Below the pieces are notes generated by a model. That model searched no databases and was not told the origin of the DNA. It saw nothing but the letters and a program-made list of their open reading frames with translations. The translations under genes and the position numbers were made by a program. Below, one piece after another: positions 1 to 9,201 of a stretch of 58,073 bases of DNA; the stretch's first letter is position 1; each line of letters begins with the position of its first letter. The stretch is from an uncultured Bacteroidota bacterium. GTDB taxonomy: Bacteria > Bacteroidota > Bacteroidia > Bacteroidales > F082. Where the stretch lies: positions 1 to 58,073 of the forward strand of contig CALCGQ010000222.1 of the NCBI GenBank assembly GCA_937901015.1, given 5' to 3'.

Positions 1-1703
1 TATCGAATCTGCCCAAGCACTTAAAGTCATTTATAATTGACCAAAACTATGATCAGTATACAGCTCAGGATCATGCTGTATGGCGGGCAGTTATGAAACA
101 GAATACAAAATATTTAAATAAAGTTGCACATAGTTCTTATATTGAGGGCTTGGAAAAAACAGGTATCTCCATTGAACAGATCCCAAGCATAGAGGATATG
201 AACCTTGCTTTGGAGAAGATTGGCTGGGCTGCAGTAACTGTTGATGGGTTTATTCCTCCATCAGCATTTATGGAGTTTCAAAAACACAATGTTCTTGTTA
301 TAGCTGCTGATATACGTCCCGCAAATCAAATTGGATATACACCAGCACCGGATATTATTCACGAAGCTGCTGGTCATGCTCCAATTTTAGCAGACCCTGA
401 ATATGCGGAGTATCTTAGATATTTTGGGGAAATTGGATCAAAAGCATTTTCCTCTAAATCAGATTATAAGATATATGAAGCGATTCGTCATTTGTCAATA
501 TTGAAAGCAGACCCCACAACATCAGATGATAAGATTGACCTCGCTGAGAAATTATTAGCAGAAGCAATTGATGAAGCTGGAATGCCATCTGAAATGAGTC
601 TGATTAGAAACCTTCACTGGTGGACTGTAGAATATGGGCTAGTTGGAAATATCAATAACCCAAAAATTTATGGCGCAGGATTACTATCCTCAATAGGTGA
701 AAGTAAAAGTGCTCTAAAATATAAGGTTAGAAAAATTTTATACTCACTTGACTCAAAAGACTATAGCTTTGATATAACTGCACCTCAACCACAATTATTT
801 GTAACACCTGATTTTACTCAATTAACTAAAGTACTAGATGAGTTTGCCAATCAAATGGCAGTAAGAAACGGTGGCCTTGATGGTATTATGAAAGCAATTG
901 AATCAGGAGAAACCGCAAGCCTTGAGTATTCATCAGGGCTGCAAGTAAGTGGTACTTTTACGGATGTAATAATTCATATGGGAAGGCCAGTTTATATAAA
1001 CACCACAGGACCAACTACTCTGAATTACAATAATAAAATGCTTCCTTCAGAGGGTCCCGAAGATCATGCTCATGGGTTTGGCTCACCAATTGGTAAAATC
1101 AAGGGAACACTTATTCCCACAAGGTTTTTAAGTGACGATGATCTGAATAATTTAGGAATAATTACTGGTATAATGTCTTCATTTACTTTTGAATCAGGGA
1201 TTAAAATTGATGGTAAATTCATTAAGGCTCATAGAAAAGATGACAATCTTATTATGATGACGTTCGATAAATGTACTGTTACTCATAATGGCAAAACCTT
1301 GTTTGAACCTGAATGGGGACAATATGATATGGCGGTTGGTGAAACTATTACAAGTGCATTTAGCGGACCTGCTGATCCAGATGGTTTTGGGCTAAAATAT
1401 GATCCTCCAAAAGAGAAAACTCATAAAATCCACTTCGATGATAATACTTTAAAACTACATGCTCTTTACCAGGATGTAAGGGATATTAGAGAAGGAAAGA
1501 ACACTAGCGGAGATATTTCAGAAATCTGGAAAAAGCTAAAATCACAATACCCATCTGAATGGTTGCTCCCAACTGAAATCCTCGAACTATCACAGCAAAC
1601 TTCTGAGCTAAACGAATTATCCAATGATATTAAAGAATTCCTTGGTGAAGTGCGTAATACTAAGCCTGAATCATCAATAATAATTGACAATATTCTAGAA
1701 TAA
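1..1703 (+). CDS. Aromatic amino acid hydroxylase (phenylalanine 4-monooxygenase family), 5' end cut by window edge
   Basis: Iron- and pterin-dependent aromatic amino acid hydroxylase, probably Phe to Tyr. The reading frame is open from base 3; the 30 residues before the ATG at 93 (beginning ..LPKHLKSF and running through QDHAVWRAVM) fit the family, so that ATG is internal and the true start is off the window. Counting from the internal Met, the 2-His-1-Glu iron site is visible: H90 and H95 in HEAAGH and E180 in WWTVEYGL. The catalytic core ends near residue 240. About 290 further residues follow, whereas short bacterial PAHs stop soon after the core; I cannot assign that extension. The next gene starts 33 bases downstream and may be co-transcribed. 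Family is certain; substrate (Phe, Tyr or Trp) is inferred. Confidence 0.93.
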   Translation, partial: SNLPKHLKSFIIDQNYDQYTAQDHAVWRAVMKQNTKYLNKVAHSSYIEGLEKTGISIEQIPSIEDMNLALEKIGWAAVTVDGFIPPSAFMEFQKHNVLVIAADIRPANQIGYTPAPDIIHEAAGHAPILADPEYAEYLRYFGEIGSKAFSSKSDYKIYEAIRHLSILKADPTTSDDKIDLAEKLLAEAIDEAGMPSEMSLIRNLHWWTVEYGLVGNINNPKIYGAGLLSSIGESKSALKYKVRKILYSLDSKDYSFDITAPQPQLFVTPDFTQLTKVLDEFANQMAVRNGGLDGIMKAIESGETASLEYSSGLQVSGTFTDVIIHMGRPVYINTTGPTTLNYNNKMLPSEGPEDHAHGFGSPIGKIKGTLIPTRFLSDDDLNNLGIITGIMSSFTFESGIKIDGKFIKAHRKDDNLIMMTFDKCTVTHNGKTLFEPEWGQYDMAVGETITSAFSGPADPDGFGLKYDPPKEKTHKIHFDDNTLKLHALYQDVRDIREGKNTSGDISEIWKKLKSQYPSEWLLPTEILELSQQTSELNELSNDIKEFLGEVRNTKPESSIIIDNILE

Positions 1704-1735
1704 TTGTACTGTTCTATAAACCAAAAACTAAATTA

Positions 1736-2125
1736 ATGAAATACTATTATAATAAAGTAATTGAAAATGACTCATTTGACAACGTCATTTTGAGAGTAAC
1801 GGAAGAACTAAAGAATGTAGGGTTCGGAGTTCTAACCACAATAAATGTTCATGACACTCTCAAAGAGAAGATAGATGTTGATTTCAAAAAATACACAATT
1901 CTTGGTGCTTGCAATCCTCATGCTGCCTATAAAATTCTCCAAAAAGAGGATAAGGCCGGCGTTTTCCTACCCTGTAATGTAATTGTTGAGGAACATGAAG
2001 ATGGAACCATTGAAGTTTTTGCAATAGATCCTATTGCATCGATGAAAGCGGTGGATAACAATACAATCGGTTGTCATTTAATAGATGTACAACAGAAACT
2101 TAGAAAAGCTGTTGATGATGTATAA
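1736..2125 (+). CDS. DUF302 domain protein
   Basis: A 129-residue cytosolic protein with no signal peptide or membrane segment. The pattern of an early FDNVILRVTEELKNVGFGVLTTINVHDTL-like start, then YTILGACNPHAAYKIL, then FLPCNVIVEE, is that of the DUF302 family, whose biochemical role is unknown to me. A single cysteine in the GACNP loop and another in LPCNV are typical of the family. It lies 33 bases after the aromatic hydroxylase, and its stop overlaps the start of the next gene, which suggests translational coupling. Family assignment is firm; function is not known. Confidence 0.85.
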   Translation: MKYYYNKVIENDSFDNVILRVTEELKNVGFGVLTTINVHDTLKEKIDVDFKKYTILGACNPHAAYKILQKEDKAGVFLPCNVIVEEHEDGTIEVFAIDPIASMKAVDNNTIGCHLIDVQQKLRKAVDDV

Positions 2126-3017
2126 AAAGAATGATCTAAAAGTATTATTCGGAATATCATTTTTATTAATCATTTTGCTAAATAGTTGTGGAGGCCCAAC
2201 AGATAATAGTAACGATAATAAAGAAAGTATGGAACAAAAACCAGAACAAATTGTAACTGGCATTGGGGGGATATTCTTCAAATGTGAAAATCCTGAATCA
2301 ACAAGAAACTGGTATACAAGTAACCTTGGGTTTCTAACCAATGAATATGGAGCAATGTTCGAAACTCTGTCATTGGAAAATAAGATCAGCTATCTACAAT
2401 GGAGTCCGTTTTCATCGAAAACAAAATATTTCGAGCCTTCAGAGAAGAGCTTTATGATTAATTATCGCGTTAATAATCTGAAAAAACTGGAGTTAGAGCT
2501 TAGAAATAATGGGGTAACAATTCTTGATACAATTGAAACATATGAATACGGAAGCTTCCTTCATATCCTTGACAGTGAGAATAATAAAATTGAACTTTGG
2601 GAGCCCATTGATGTAGTTTTCACAAATTTATATAGTGGAACGACTAATGTTAAGTCCACAGTAAATCGAATAGTCTTTAAGGCTAAAGATCCTAATGCGC
2701 TGTCAGACTGGTATCACAAGAACCTTGGTTTAATTTTATCAGAAGAAGGATCATATTTTGAATACAAGAAAAATGATAACCTTGAAAGTATCAGAAGGTT
2801 ATTATGGAAGCCTGTTTCATTTGATTCAGATCTATTTTTAGTTGATAATCAGGAATTAATCATTGGATACAATATTGATAATCTTGAAGGCAATCTATTC
2901 AAGTTATTGCAATCGGGAATAAATATTGAAAATACCGACAAGGTTGAAGATGGCAGTAAAGTTGCCAACCTCATTGATATTGACAATCATCAACTAATGC
3001 TTTTTGATTCGAAATAA
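2115..3017 (+). CDS. Lipoprotein with two glyoxalase/VOC-like domains
   Basis: About 300 residues. I place the start at the ATG-ATG pair at 2115/2118 rather than upstream at 2085, because this gives a compact signal peptide (MMYKKNDLKVLFGISFLLII..) ending in a lipobox LNSC with the lipid cysteine near residue 25. Two VOC (vicinal oxygen chelate) repeats follow: one starting GIGGIFFKCENPESTRNWY and one starting VNRIVFKAKDPNALSDWYH. Each ends with a strand containing an acidic residue (KIELWEP; QLMLF). Metal-binding residues look incomplete, so a binding rather than enzymatic role is possible. The start overlaps the DUF302 stop by 8-11 bases. Probably membrane-anchored; ligand unknown. Confidence 0.75.
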   Translation: MMYKKNDLKVLFGISFLLIILLNSCGGPTDNSNDNKESMEQKPEQIVTGIGGIFFKCENPESTRNWYTSNLGFLTNEYGAMFETLSLENKISYLQWSPFSSKTKYFEPSEKSFMINYRVNNLKKLELELRNNGVTILDTIETYEYGSFLHILDSENNKIELWEPIDVVFTNLYSGTTNVKSTVNRIVFKAKDPNALSDWYHKNLGLILSEEGSYFEYKKNDNLESIRRLLWKPVSFDSDLFLVDNQELIIGYNIDNLEGNLFKLLQSGINIENTDKVEDGSKVANLIDIDNHQLMLFDSK

Positions 3018-3076
3018 ATCCATGGTTTATACTACAATTACTGATGATTCTTCAGTAATAAAATCAAAGGAAAAGT

Positions 3077-3084
3077 TAAATTTG
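3077..3084 (+). promoter_or_regulatory. -7 promoter element (TAAATTTG) for the YggS-like gene
   Basis: Exact match to the Bacteroidota -7 consensus TAnnTTTG, 13 bases before the ATG at 3098. I see no TTG at the expected -33 spacing, so only the downstream element supports this promoter. It would give a leader of only about 5-10 bases. Confidence 0.5.
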
Positions 3085-3097
3085 CCAAAAAAATCTA

Positions 3098-3766
3098 ATG
3101 GAAATTAGAGAAAATCTGAATAGTTTTTTATCTACAATCCCCCCTAAGGTTAAACTTGTTGCTGTCTCCAAAACAAAACCTATGGATGCAATCCAGGAAG
3201 CTTATGATGCAGGCCAAAGGATTATGGGGGAAAATAAGGTACAGGACCTTGTAGCAAAAGCGGAAGTTTTGCCCACAGATATTGAGTGGCATTTCATTGG
3301 TCATATGCAAACCAACAAGGTTAAATTTATTGCCCCTTTCGTTCAACTCATACATGCCGTTGATAGCATGAAATTATTGAAGGAAATCAACAAGCAAGGA
3401 GCTAAAAACAATAGAATAATTAATTGTCTTTTACAATTTCACATTGCTCAGGAGTCGACTAAGTTTGGGTTAGATCTTGATAAGGCAATTAATATTCTGA
3501 ATAGTAGTGAATATAAGACTTTTGAGAATCTAAGAGTCGTTGGCGTTATGGGAATGGCAACTTATACTGACGATGAAACACAAATTCGGAATGAATTCAA
3601 AAAGCTTGTTGGTAATTTCAAGCTTCTTAAATCTATTTATTTTTCAGATCGTAGTTACTTCAAAGAGATTTCAATGGGAATGTCGGATGATTACAAAATA
3701 GCCATTGATGAAGGTAGTACAATGATTAGAATAGGAACCAAAATTTTTGGTGAAAGAAACTATTAA
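3098..3766 (+). CDS. PLP homeostasis protein, YggS/PROSC (PLPBP) family
   Basis: A 222-residue PLP-binding protein of the alanine-racemase-fold family that buffers pyridoxal phosphate; family members are non-enzymatic. The PLP lysine is K25 in LVAVSKTKP. The family blocks GENKVQDL, WHFIGHMQTNK, LLQFHIAQESTKFG and the C-terminal SMGMSDDYKIAI..GSTMIRIGTKIFGERNY are all present. Length matches the family. The start at 3098 is favoured by the -7 element at 3077-3084 just upstream. The antiporter gene follows after 21 bases, so the two may share a transcript. Confidence 0.93.
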   Translation: MEIRENLNSFLSTIPPKVKLVAVSKTKPMDAIQEAYDAGQRIMGENKVQDLVAKAEVLPTDIEWHFIGHMQTNKVKFIAPFVQLIHAVDSMKLLKEINKQGAKNNRIINCLLQFHIAQESTKFGLDLDKAINILNSSEYKTFENLRVVGVMGMATYTDDETQIRNEFKKLVGNFKLLKSIYFSDRSYFKEISMGMSDDYKIAIDEGSTMIRIGTKIFGERNY

Positions 3767-3787
3767 AATCATTAAATAAATAAAAGA

Positions 3788-4738
3788 ATGATCACATATA
3801 TATTATTTATTCTTGGATTTGCCTTCTTAATTATTGGAGCAAAACTTTTAATAGACGGAGCCTCCTCTTTAGGCACCAAGGCCGGGCTACCCCAACTAAT
3901 TATAGGATTGTCAATAGTAGCTTTGGGTACCTCACTTCCCGAATTGGTTATTAATGTTTTTGCAAGTATAAATGGGAATACTGGGCTGGCCATAGGTAAT
4001 GTGCTGGGTAGTAATATTATGAACACATTGCTGATTGTAGGTATAACAGCAATTATCTATCCTATCAAAGTAAATAGTAGTGTTTGCAAGCGAGATACTT
4101 GGATTAATTTAATAGCCATACTCACAATGGCTGTTTTGGCAAATGATGCTATATTTGGCAAAACCAGTAATACCATTGATCAAACTGATGGAATAATTCT
4201 CTTAATACTTTTCATCGCCCTGTTGTATATACTTTTCTCAAAGGGGAATAAACAAGAAGATGAAGTAGAAATTCCGGCTAAAGAACTATCCTACTTAAAA
4301 TCAATTCTTCTAATTATTGCAGGTAGTGTGGGTTTGTTTTTTGGTGGAAGATGGATAGTAGATGGTGCAACGTCAATTGCCAATGACTTTGGTGTATCAC
4401 AATCCACAATTGGTTTAACTTTAATCGCAATGGCCACAAGTTTACCAGAATTAGTTACATCGGTGGTTGCAGCCCTAAAAAAGAATACAGACATAGCAAT
4501 TGGTAATGCCCTAGGTTCAAATGTCTTCAATATTTTTCTGGTATTGGGAACCAGCGCAGTAATTACACCTATTTCATTCGATGCAAAATTGAATTTTGAA
4601 ATTAGTGTATTATTACTTGCATCAATATTTTTGGTGGTGGTAATGCGAGTTGGCAAAACTAAAAGAACAATAACCAGAATTGAGGGAATATTACTAGCTA
4701 TTAGCTATATAGCATTTTTAATATGGTCACTTATCTAA
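3788..4738 (+). CDS. Ca2+/Na+ antiporter, CaCA superfamily (YrbG-like)
   Basis: A 316-residue inner-membrane protein of about 10 helices, built from two inverted alpha-repeats. The signature is in both halves: VALGTSLPELV near residues 45-54 followed by AIGNVLGSNIMN, and IAMATSLPELV followed by AIGNALGSNVFN. The glutamates in the two SLPE motifs are the expected ion ligands. The hydrophilic loop between the halves (KGNKQEDEVEIPAKE) is short, as in prokaryotic members. The family exchanges calcium (or K+) against sodium; the actual ions here are inferred. It follows the YggS-like gene closely, with no promoter seen between them. Confidence 0.92.
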   Translation: MITYILFILGFAFLIIGAKLLIDGASSLGTKAGLPQLIIGLSIVALGTSLPELVINVFASINGNTGLAIGNVLGSNIMNTLLIVGITAIIYPIKVNSSVCKRDTWINLIAILTMAVLANDAIFGKTSNTIDQTDGIILLILFIALLYILFSKGNKQEDEVEIPAKELSYLKSILLIIAGSVGLFFGGRWIVDGATSIANDFGVSQSTIGLTLIAMATSLPELVTSVVAALKKNTDIAIGNALGSNVFNIFLVLGTSAVITPISFDAKLNFEISVLLLASIFLVVVMRVGKTKRTITRIEGILLAISYIAFLIWSLI

Positions 4739-4765
4739 TTAATATTTAACATAACTAAACTATTA

Positions 4766-5728
4766 ATGAAACTTAAAATACTTCTCCTACTATTCGTTAC
4801 ACTTTCAACAAGTGGTGTAATATTAGCACAACAACAAGGTTATGGTTGTATTCGAAATATGGAATTAGTTTCCTTCTCAGGAATTGAAAAAAATACTATC
4901 GTAACTAAACCTGTAACCGTTAATATGCCGTTATTCGGAAAACTGGCAAAAAAAAATAGCAGAACATTCCCCCTTCCTTTTGGTGTGGGCTTTCATTCAA
5001 TATATTACGATCAGGGATATACAGCAAGTGACCTATTATTAACTTCTGATTCTACCAGTATTACAGCCAGAGCTGATACAATTTACCAAAGTACCACAGC
5101 ATATGAGATGAAAGGAACAATCAGGCCTAATATGTGGTTATTTCCGTTTCTTAATGTTTATGGGATATTTGGATATACTAAAGGAGTTATTTCTCCGAGC
5201 CTAGTAGTTCCAACTATTATAATCGAGAACATCCCAATTTTTGATTCAATTGTTGTAGACTCTACTTTCGAAATTCATGATGAAATAGGTTATGTTGGGC
5301 CAACCTATGGTGCTGGTGCAACATTATCTCTTGGATATAGATTTTTATTTTTATTGGTCGACTACAACTACTCGGTAACAGACCCGACAGATTTAGAGGA
5401 GAATCTCCATAACCACTTTTTTAGTCCTAAAGTCGGTGTTATTTTTGGCAAAAGCACCAAAAAACTAATGGGTGCATTATGGGTTGGCGGTATGTATATT
5501 AGTAATGATCAATCCTTTACAGGAAAGGTTGATATTGCCGATATTAATTCAAACTTTATCCCTCTACTTGGTGAAGAAGCGACATATCATGGAAAAATAA
5601 CTGCCAACCAAAGGTGGAATATGGTATTTGGTGGTTCCTTAATTATTAATAGCCACCATAGTTTAGTACTTGAAGTAGGATTTTTAGAGCGTAAACAAAT
5701 AACTTTTGGTTACGATTTCAGGTTCTAG
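4766..5728 (+). CDS. Predicted outer-membrane beta-barrel protein, unknown function
   Basis: 320 residues with a clear signal peptide (MKLKILLLLFVTLSTSGVILAQ, cleavage near residue 21-22). The mature part alternates hydrophobic and polar residues with many glycines and aromatics (GVGFHSIYYDQGY, LSLGYRFLFLLVDYNYSV, NMVFGGSLIINSHHSLVLEVGFL) and ends in an aromatic residue (..FGYDFRF), as outer-membrane barrels do. I do not recognise a named family. It sits 27 bases after the antiporter gene and 125 bases before rex, which has its own promoter. Confidence 0.7.
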   Translation: MKLKILLLLFVTLSTSGVILAQQQGYGCIRNMELVSFSGIEKNTIVTKPVTVNMPLFGKLAKKNSRTFPLPFGVGFHSIYYDQGYTASDLLLTSDSTSITARADTIYQSTTAYEMKGTIRPNMWLFPFLNVYGIFGYTKGVISPSLVVPTIIIENIPIFDSIVVDSTFEIHDEIGYVGPTYGAGATLSLGYRFLFLLVDYNYSVTDPTDLEENLHNHFFSPKVGVIFGKSTKKLMGALWVGGMYISNDQSFTGKVDIADINSNFIPLLGEEATYHGKITANQRWNMVFGGSLIINSHHSLVLEVGFLERKQITFGYDFRF

Positions 5729-5796
5729 CTACAAAGCTGATAATAAGCGTATTAAAAATTATAATCACCTCTTTAAGTTAATTTATTCACATTTTG

Positions 5797-5827
5797 TTGG
5801 AAAAATGGATCATCACGTATATATTTG
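5797..5827 (+). promoter_or_regulatory. Promoter of rex (TTG - 20 bp - TATATTTG)
   Basis: The -33 element TTG (5797-5799, within TTTTGTTGG) and an exact -7 element TATATTTG (5820-5827) are separated by 20 bases, the spacing expected for the Bacteroidota sigma factor. It is the best-formed promoter in the window. Transcription should start near 5832, inside the operator described next, giving a leader of roughly 20 bases before the ATG at 5854. Confidence 0.75.
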
Positions 5828-5828
5828 C

Positions 5829-5848
5829 ATTGTTATTAAATTAACAAT
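5829..5848 (+). promoter_or_regulatory. Candidate Rex operator (autoregulatory)
   Basis: An inverted repeat, ATTGTTA - 6 bases - TAACAAT, lies directly between the rex -7 element and its start codon. It matches the Rex-type operator TTGTTAANNNNTTAACAA at 13 of 14 defined positions. Bound Rex would cover the transcription start, which fits NADH-sensitive autorepression. The match and position are seen; the regulation is inferred. Confidence 0.7.
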
Positions 5849-5853
5849 GTTTA

Positions 5854-6555
5854 ATGAAAGCACGCGATACTTTTAAGCAATTACCCCATAAGACCATAGA
5901 GAGACTAAGTCAGTATAGAAGAGCTCTACTCATATGTTTAGAAAATAATAAAGATCATATTTTCTCTCATGAGATAGCAAAGATTCAGCATATTACTCCT
6001 GTCCAAGTTAGACGTGATCTTATGTTAATTGGATATTCAGGAACCCTAAGGAAGGGATATAATATTCAAGAACTAATCGACTTAATTGCAGATATTATCG
6101 ATAGTGATGAAGGAATTAATGTTGCAATAGTTGGAATGGGTAATCTGGGAAGAGCTCTGATTAACTATTTTTCAGGTAAACGTCATAAACTATCAATAGT
6201 TGCCGGATTTGATATCAACCCTGATAAGATTGGGAAAAAAGTTAATGGGATATCATGTTACGACTCTAAGTCTATGGGCGAAATAATTAAAGAAAAGAAT
6301 ATAGAAATAGGTATTATTACTACACCTTCATCACACTCTATGACTACTGCTAATCAATTGGTTGAGGCTGGTATTAAAGGAATTCTAAACTATACTCCTA
6401 AGCCTGTTAATGTTCCTGATGGAGTCTATCTTGAAGAATATGACATGATCACAACTCTTGAAAAAGTTGCATTCTATGTTAAGATGGAAAATGAAAGAGC
6501 TGCAGACTCAGTTGTCACAAGACAAGACCAAGGCACTGCAGCTTCAGATTTTTAG
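5854..6555 (+). CDS. rex: Redox-sensing transcriptional repressor Rex
   Basis: 233 residues, the usual Rex size. The N-terminal winged helix (about residues 10-80) contains SHEIAKIQHITPVQVRRDLMLIG, matching the DNA-recognition segment of the family. It is followed by a Rossmann domain with GMGNLG at 94-99 and an acidic residue after the second strand (AGFDINPDKIG). Rex senses the NADH/NAD+ ratio and represses fermentation and respiration genes when NADH is low. The start at 5854 is set by the promoter and operator immediately upstream. Its stop lies only 2 bases from the stop of the convergent carbamate kinase gene, with no terminator between them. Confidence 0.95.
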   Translation: MKARDTFKQLPHKTIERLSQYRRALLICLENNKDHIFSHEIAKIQHITPVQVRRDLMLIGYSGTLRKGYNIQELIDLIADIIDSDEGINVAIVGMGNLGRALINYFSGKRHKLSIVAGFDINPDKIGKKVNGISCYDSKSMGEIIKEKNIEIGIITTPSSHSMTTANQLVEAGIKGILNYTPKPVNVPDGVYLEEYDMITTLEKVAFYVKMENERAADSVVTRQDQGTAASDF

Positions 6556-6557
6556 TA

Positions 6558-7502
6558 CTATACAATTGTAATTCTGGTTCCACCATCATCTACACCAAGT
6601 AATTCTGGTGCAGTGATAATTGCATCTTTACCGCTTCTAACAATAAAGTTAATGGCAGCCTGAATTTTTGGCCCCATACTTCCTGCTCCGAACTGACCTT
6701 CTTTTAAATATTGCTTAGCTTCAGCAATACTCATTTTATCGATGGTTTTTTCCTGAGGTGTATTAAAGTTCAAACAAACTTTTGGCACATCTGTAAGGAT
6801 AAACAACTTGTGAGCATGTATCTGAGATGCTAGTAGCGACGAAGCAAGATCTTTATCAATTACAGCATCGATCCCTTGTAATTTATTCTCTTTTTTATAG
6901 AAACAAGGAATTCCACCACCACCAACAACGATGGCGATATGCCCTTCACCTGCAATCTTTTCAATTGATCTCATATTAAATATCACCAATGGATCAGGTG
7001 AAGCAACAACTTTTCTCCAACCACCTCTGGCTTTATCTTCTTTAAATATGGAACCTGACTCTTTCATAAAAGCTTCAGCTTCTTCCTTATTAAAATAAGG
7101 ACCAATTGGTTTTGTAGGATTAAGAAAAGCTGGGTCATCTTTATTGACCAATACCTGTGTAATAATAGAAATAATATCCTGATCCATATCATTTTCCATC
7201 AGAACATTACGCAATTGTTGTTCAAGCATATAGCCAATAAATCCTTGCGAATATGCAACACTTATATCAAGAGGCATTTCCGGCATTCCATATACTTTAT
7301 TACCGGCAGCATTTGCCATAAGTATATTTCCTACCTGTGGACCATTACCATGTGTAAGTACAAGATTATATTTTCTATCAATCAGTTTTATCAAATTCTT
7401 ACTTGCAGAGTAAGCATTTAATTCCTGCTCATCAACCGTTCCTTTCTGACCGGCTTTCAATAAAGCATTACCTCCGAATGCTACAACAGCTAACTTCCTC
7501 AT
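6558..7502 (-). CDS. arcC: Carbamate kinase
   Basis: About 314 residues of the amino-acid kinase fold. Carbamate kinase makes ATP from carbamoyl phosphate plus ADP, the last step of arginine deiminase or agmatine/allantoin catabolism. Motifs: VAFGGNALL at the N-terminus, LTHGNGPQVGNI, VVASPDPL, VVGGGGIPC, DKDLASSLLA, FGAGSMGPKIQAA. I start at the ATG at 7502; a TTG two codons upstream (7508) is less likely. No arginine deiminase or ornithine carbamoyltransferase genes are in the window, so the partner pathway is unknown. It converges on rex and diverges from the DASS transporter gene. Confidence 0.93.
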   Translation of the reverse strand: MRKLAVVAFGGNALLKAGQKGTVDEQELNAYSASKNLIKLIDRKYNLVLTHGNGPQVGNILMANAAGNKVYGMPEMPLDISVAYSQGFIGYMLEQQLRNVLMENDMDQDIISIITQVLVNKDDPAFLNPTKPIGPYFNKEEAEAFMKESGSIFKEDKARGGWRKVVASPDPLVIFNMRSIEKIAGEGHIAIVVGGGGIPCFYKKENKLQGIDAVIDKDLASSLLASQIHAHKLFILTDVPKVCLNFNTPQEKTIDKMSIAEAKQYLKEGQFGAGSMGPKIQAAINFIVRSGKDAIITAPELLGVDDGGTRITIV

Positions 7503-7656
7503 AATCAATAATTTTTTAGTGAAAAGGACGACAAATGTACTATTTTTTTTAACTAACGATCAAGATGACAAAAATATTTGTTTTTCTTTAAAAAAACTTC
7601 TATTGCATGCTTTATATATATTTCATAAATTCGCTTGGTCTGTAACCCGATCTAAC

Positions 7657-9192
7657 ATGGATACTATCAGCCTAAAGAAATTGAATTTTAAGAGTTTTTT
7701 TGGATTCGTCATTGGCCCATTATTATTCTTGTGGATTTCAATAACCATGGACCTTGAACCCGGCAAACCAGAAGTAACATATACTCTTGCAATTGCAATA
7801 TTAATGGCCATCTGGTGGATAACGGAAGTCATTCCACTTGCTATAACAGCTTTATTACCGATAGTTCTTTTTCCATTATTTGGTGTGATGAATGGAAAAG
7901 ATGTTTCTTCCACATATTTCAATCATGTGATTTTTCTATTTATTGGTGGTTTTATTGTTGCTCTGGCTATGCAGAAGTGGGATCTGCACAAACGCATTGC
8001 CATCCGTATATTATTGGTAACAGGCTCTAGTCCCGCAAGGATACTACTAGGGTTTATGTTAGCAACATCATTTCTTTCGATGTGGATATCAAATACTGCC
8101 ACAGCAATGATGATGGTACCTATTTTGCTCAGTATTACCAAAAAACTGGAGGATTTCATTGAGAAAAAAGAGTTGAAAAAATATACCGTTGGATTATTAC
8201 TTGGGGTTGCATATAGCGCATCTATTGGTGGAATAGCAACTCTTGTTGGAACACCTCCAAACCTTTCATTGGCTCGTATCTTTCAGATAATGTTCCCCTC
8301 GGCACCAGAAATAAGTTTTTCAACATGGTTTATATACGCATTACCAATAAGTATTACTTTTTTTGTAATAACATGGATATATCTATATGCAATATATAAA
8401 CCAAAAAACTCTTATAAGGCACTTAAAAATATAGACTTTAAAGATCAATACAAAAAACTTGGCAAATCAACCTACGAGCAGAAAGTTGTTGCTATTATTT
8501 TCTCATTGCTAGCGATATTATGGCTAACACGTGCGGGAATAAAAATTGGCACTTTTAATATTCCCGGATGGAGTTCATTATTCAATAATCCTACATATAT
8601 CAATGATGGTACTGTTGCAATAACGCTATCAATTATATTATTCTTAATACCTTCAAAAAGTGGAAAGAGTAAGCGCATCATGGACTGGAAAACAGCATCT
8701 GGCATTCCTTGGAACATAGTGCTATTATTCGGGGGTGGATTTGCACTTGCTAGTGCTTTTAAAGAATCGGGGTTATCAATCTGGGTTGGAGAACAACTCA
8801 GCGGAATCGGAGGACTTCATCCCATATTAATAATTGCTATCATAGCTCTAACAATGACGTTCTTAACAGAGCTTACTTCAAATACTGCAACTACTGAAAT
8901 GTTATTACCAGTCCTTGCTGGTTTGTCGGTTACAATAAACGTTAACCCATTATTGTTTATGCTGCCTGCCACAATTAGCGCATCAATGGCATTTATGCTG
9001 CCCGTTGCGACCCCACCAAATGCAATAGTATTTGGTTCAAATAAAATATCGGTAATGCAAATGGCCAAAACAGGATTTATCCTCAATATATTGGGTGTAA
9101 TAATAATCACATTAATAACGTATTTTTGGGGTTCTTGGGTATTTGGGATAGATATGAGTTCAATGCCAGTTTGGGCAATTAGTCCAAAATAA
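7657..9192 (+). CDS. DASS/SLC13-family sodium:anion symporter
   Basis: About 511 residues, inner-membrane transporter of the divalent anion:Na+ symporter family (dicarboxylates, sulfate or phosphate in known members). Both SNT signature loops are present: MWISNTATAMMMVP and LTSNTATTEMLLPVL, each followed by a conserved proline-rich helix (GTPPNLSLARIF; VATPPNAIVFGSN). I reject the frame-open Met at 7519 because its extra 46 residues are unlike the family. A weak promoter-like TAAATTCG before 7640 fits a start at ATG 7657. Substrate cannot be read from the sequence. The EamA gene follows after 9 bases. Confidence 0.9.
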   Translation: MDTISLKKLNFKSFFGFVIGPLLFLWISITMDLEPGKPEVTYTLAIAILMAIWWITEVIPLAITALLPIVLFPLFGVMNGKDVSSTYFNHVIFLFIGGFIVALAMQKWDLHKRIAIRILLVTGSSPARILLGFMLATSFLSMWISNTATAMMMVPILLSITKKLEDFIEKKELKKYTVGLLLGVAYSASIGGIATLVGTPPNLSLARIFQIMFPSAPEISFSTWFIYALPISITFFVITWIYLYAIYKPKNSYKALKNIDFKDQYKKLGKSTYEQKVVAIIFSLLAILWLTRAGIKIGTFNIPGWSSLFNNPTYINDGTVAITLSIILFLIPSKSGKSKRIMDWKTASGIPWNIVLLFGGGFALASAFKESGLSIWVGEQLSGIGGLHPILIIAIIALTMTFLTELTSNTATTEMLLPVLAGLSVTINVNPLLFMLPATISASMAFMLPVATPPNAIVFGSNKISVMQMAKTGFILNILGVIIITLITYFWGSWVFGIDMSSMPVWAISPK

Positions 9193-9201
9193 TAATCTAT
9201 A

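Noticed and set aside
93-95. ATG at 93 as the start of the aromatic hydroxylase
   Set aside because: The frame is open to base 3 and the upstream residues (LPKHLKSF.., QDHAVWRAVM) match the family, so this Met is internal.
7519-7656. N-terminal extension of the DASS transporter
   Set aside because: The 46 extra residues do not resemble the family and the promoter-like element lies inside them.
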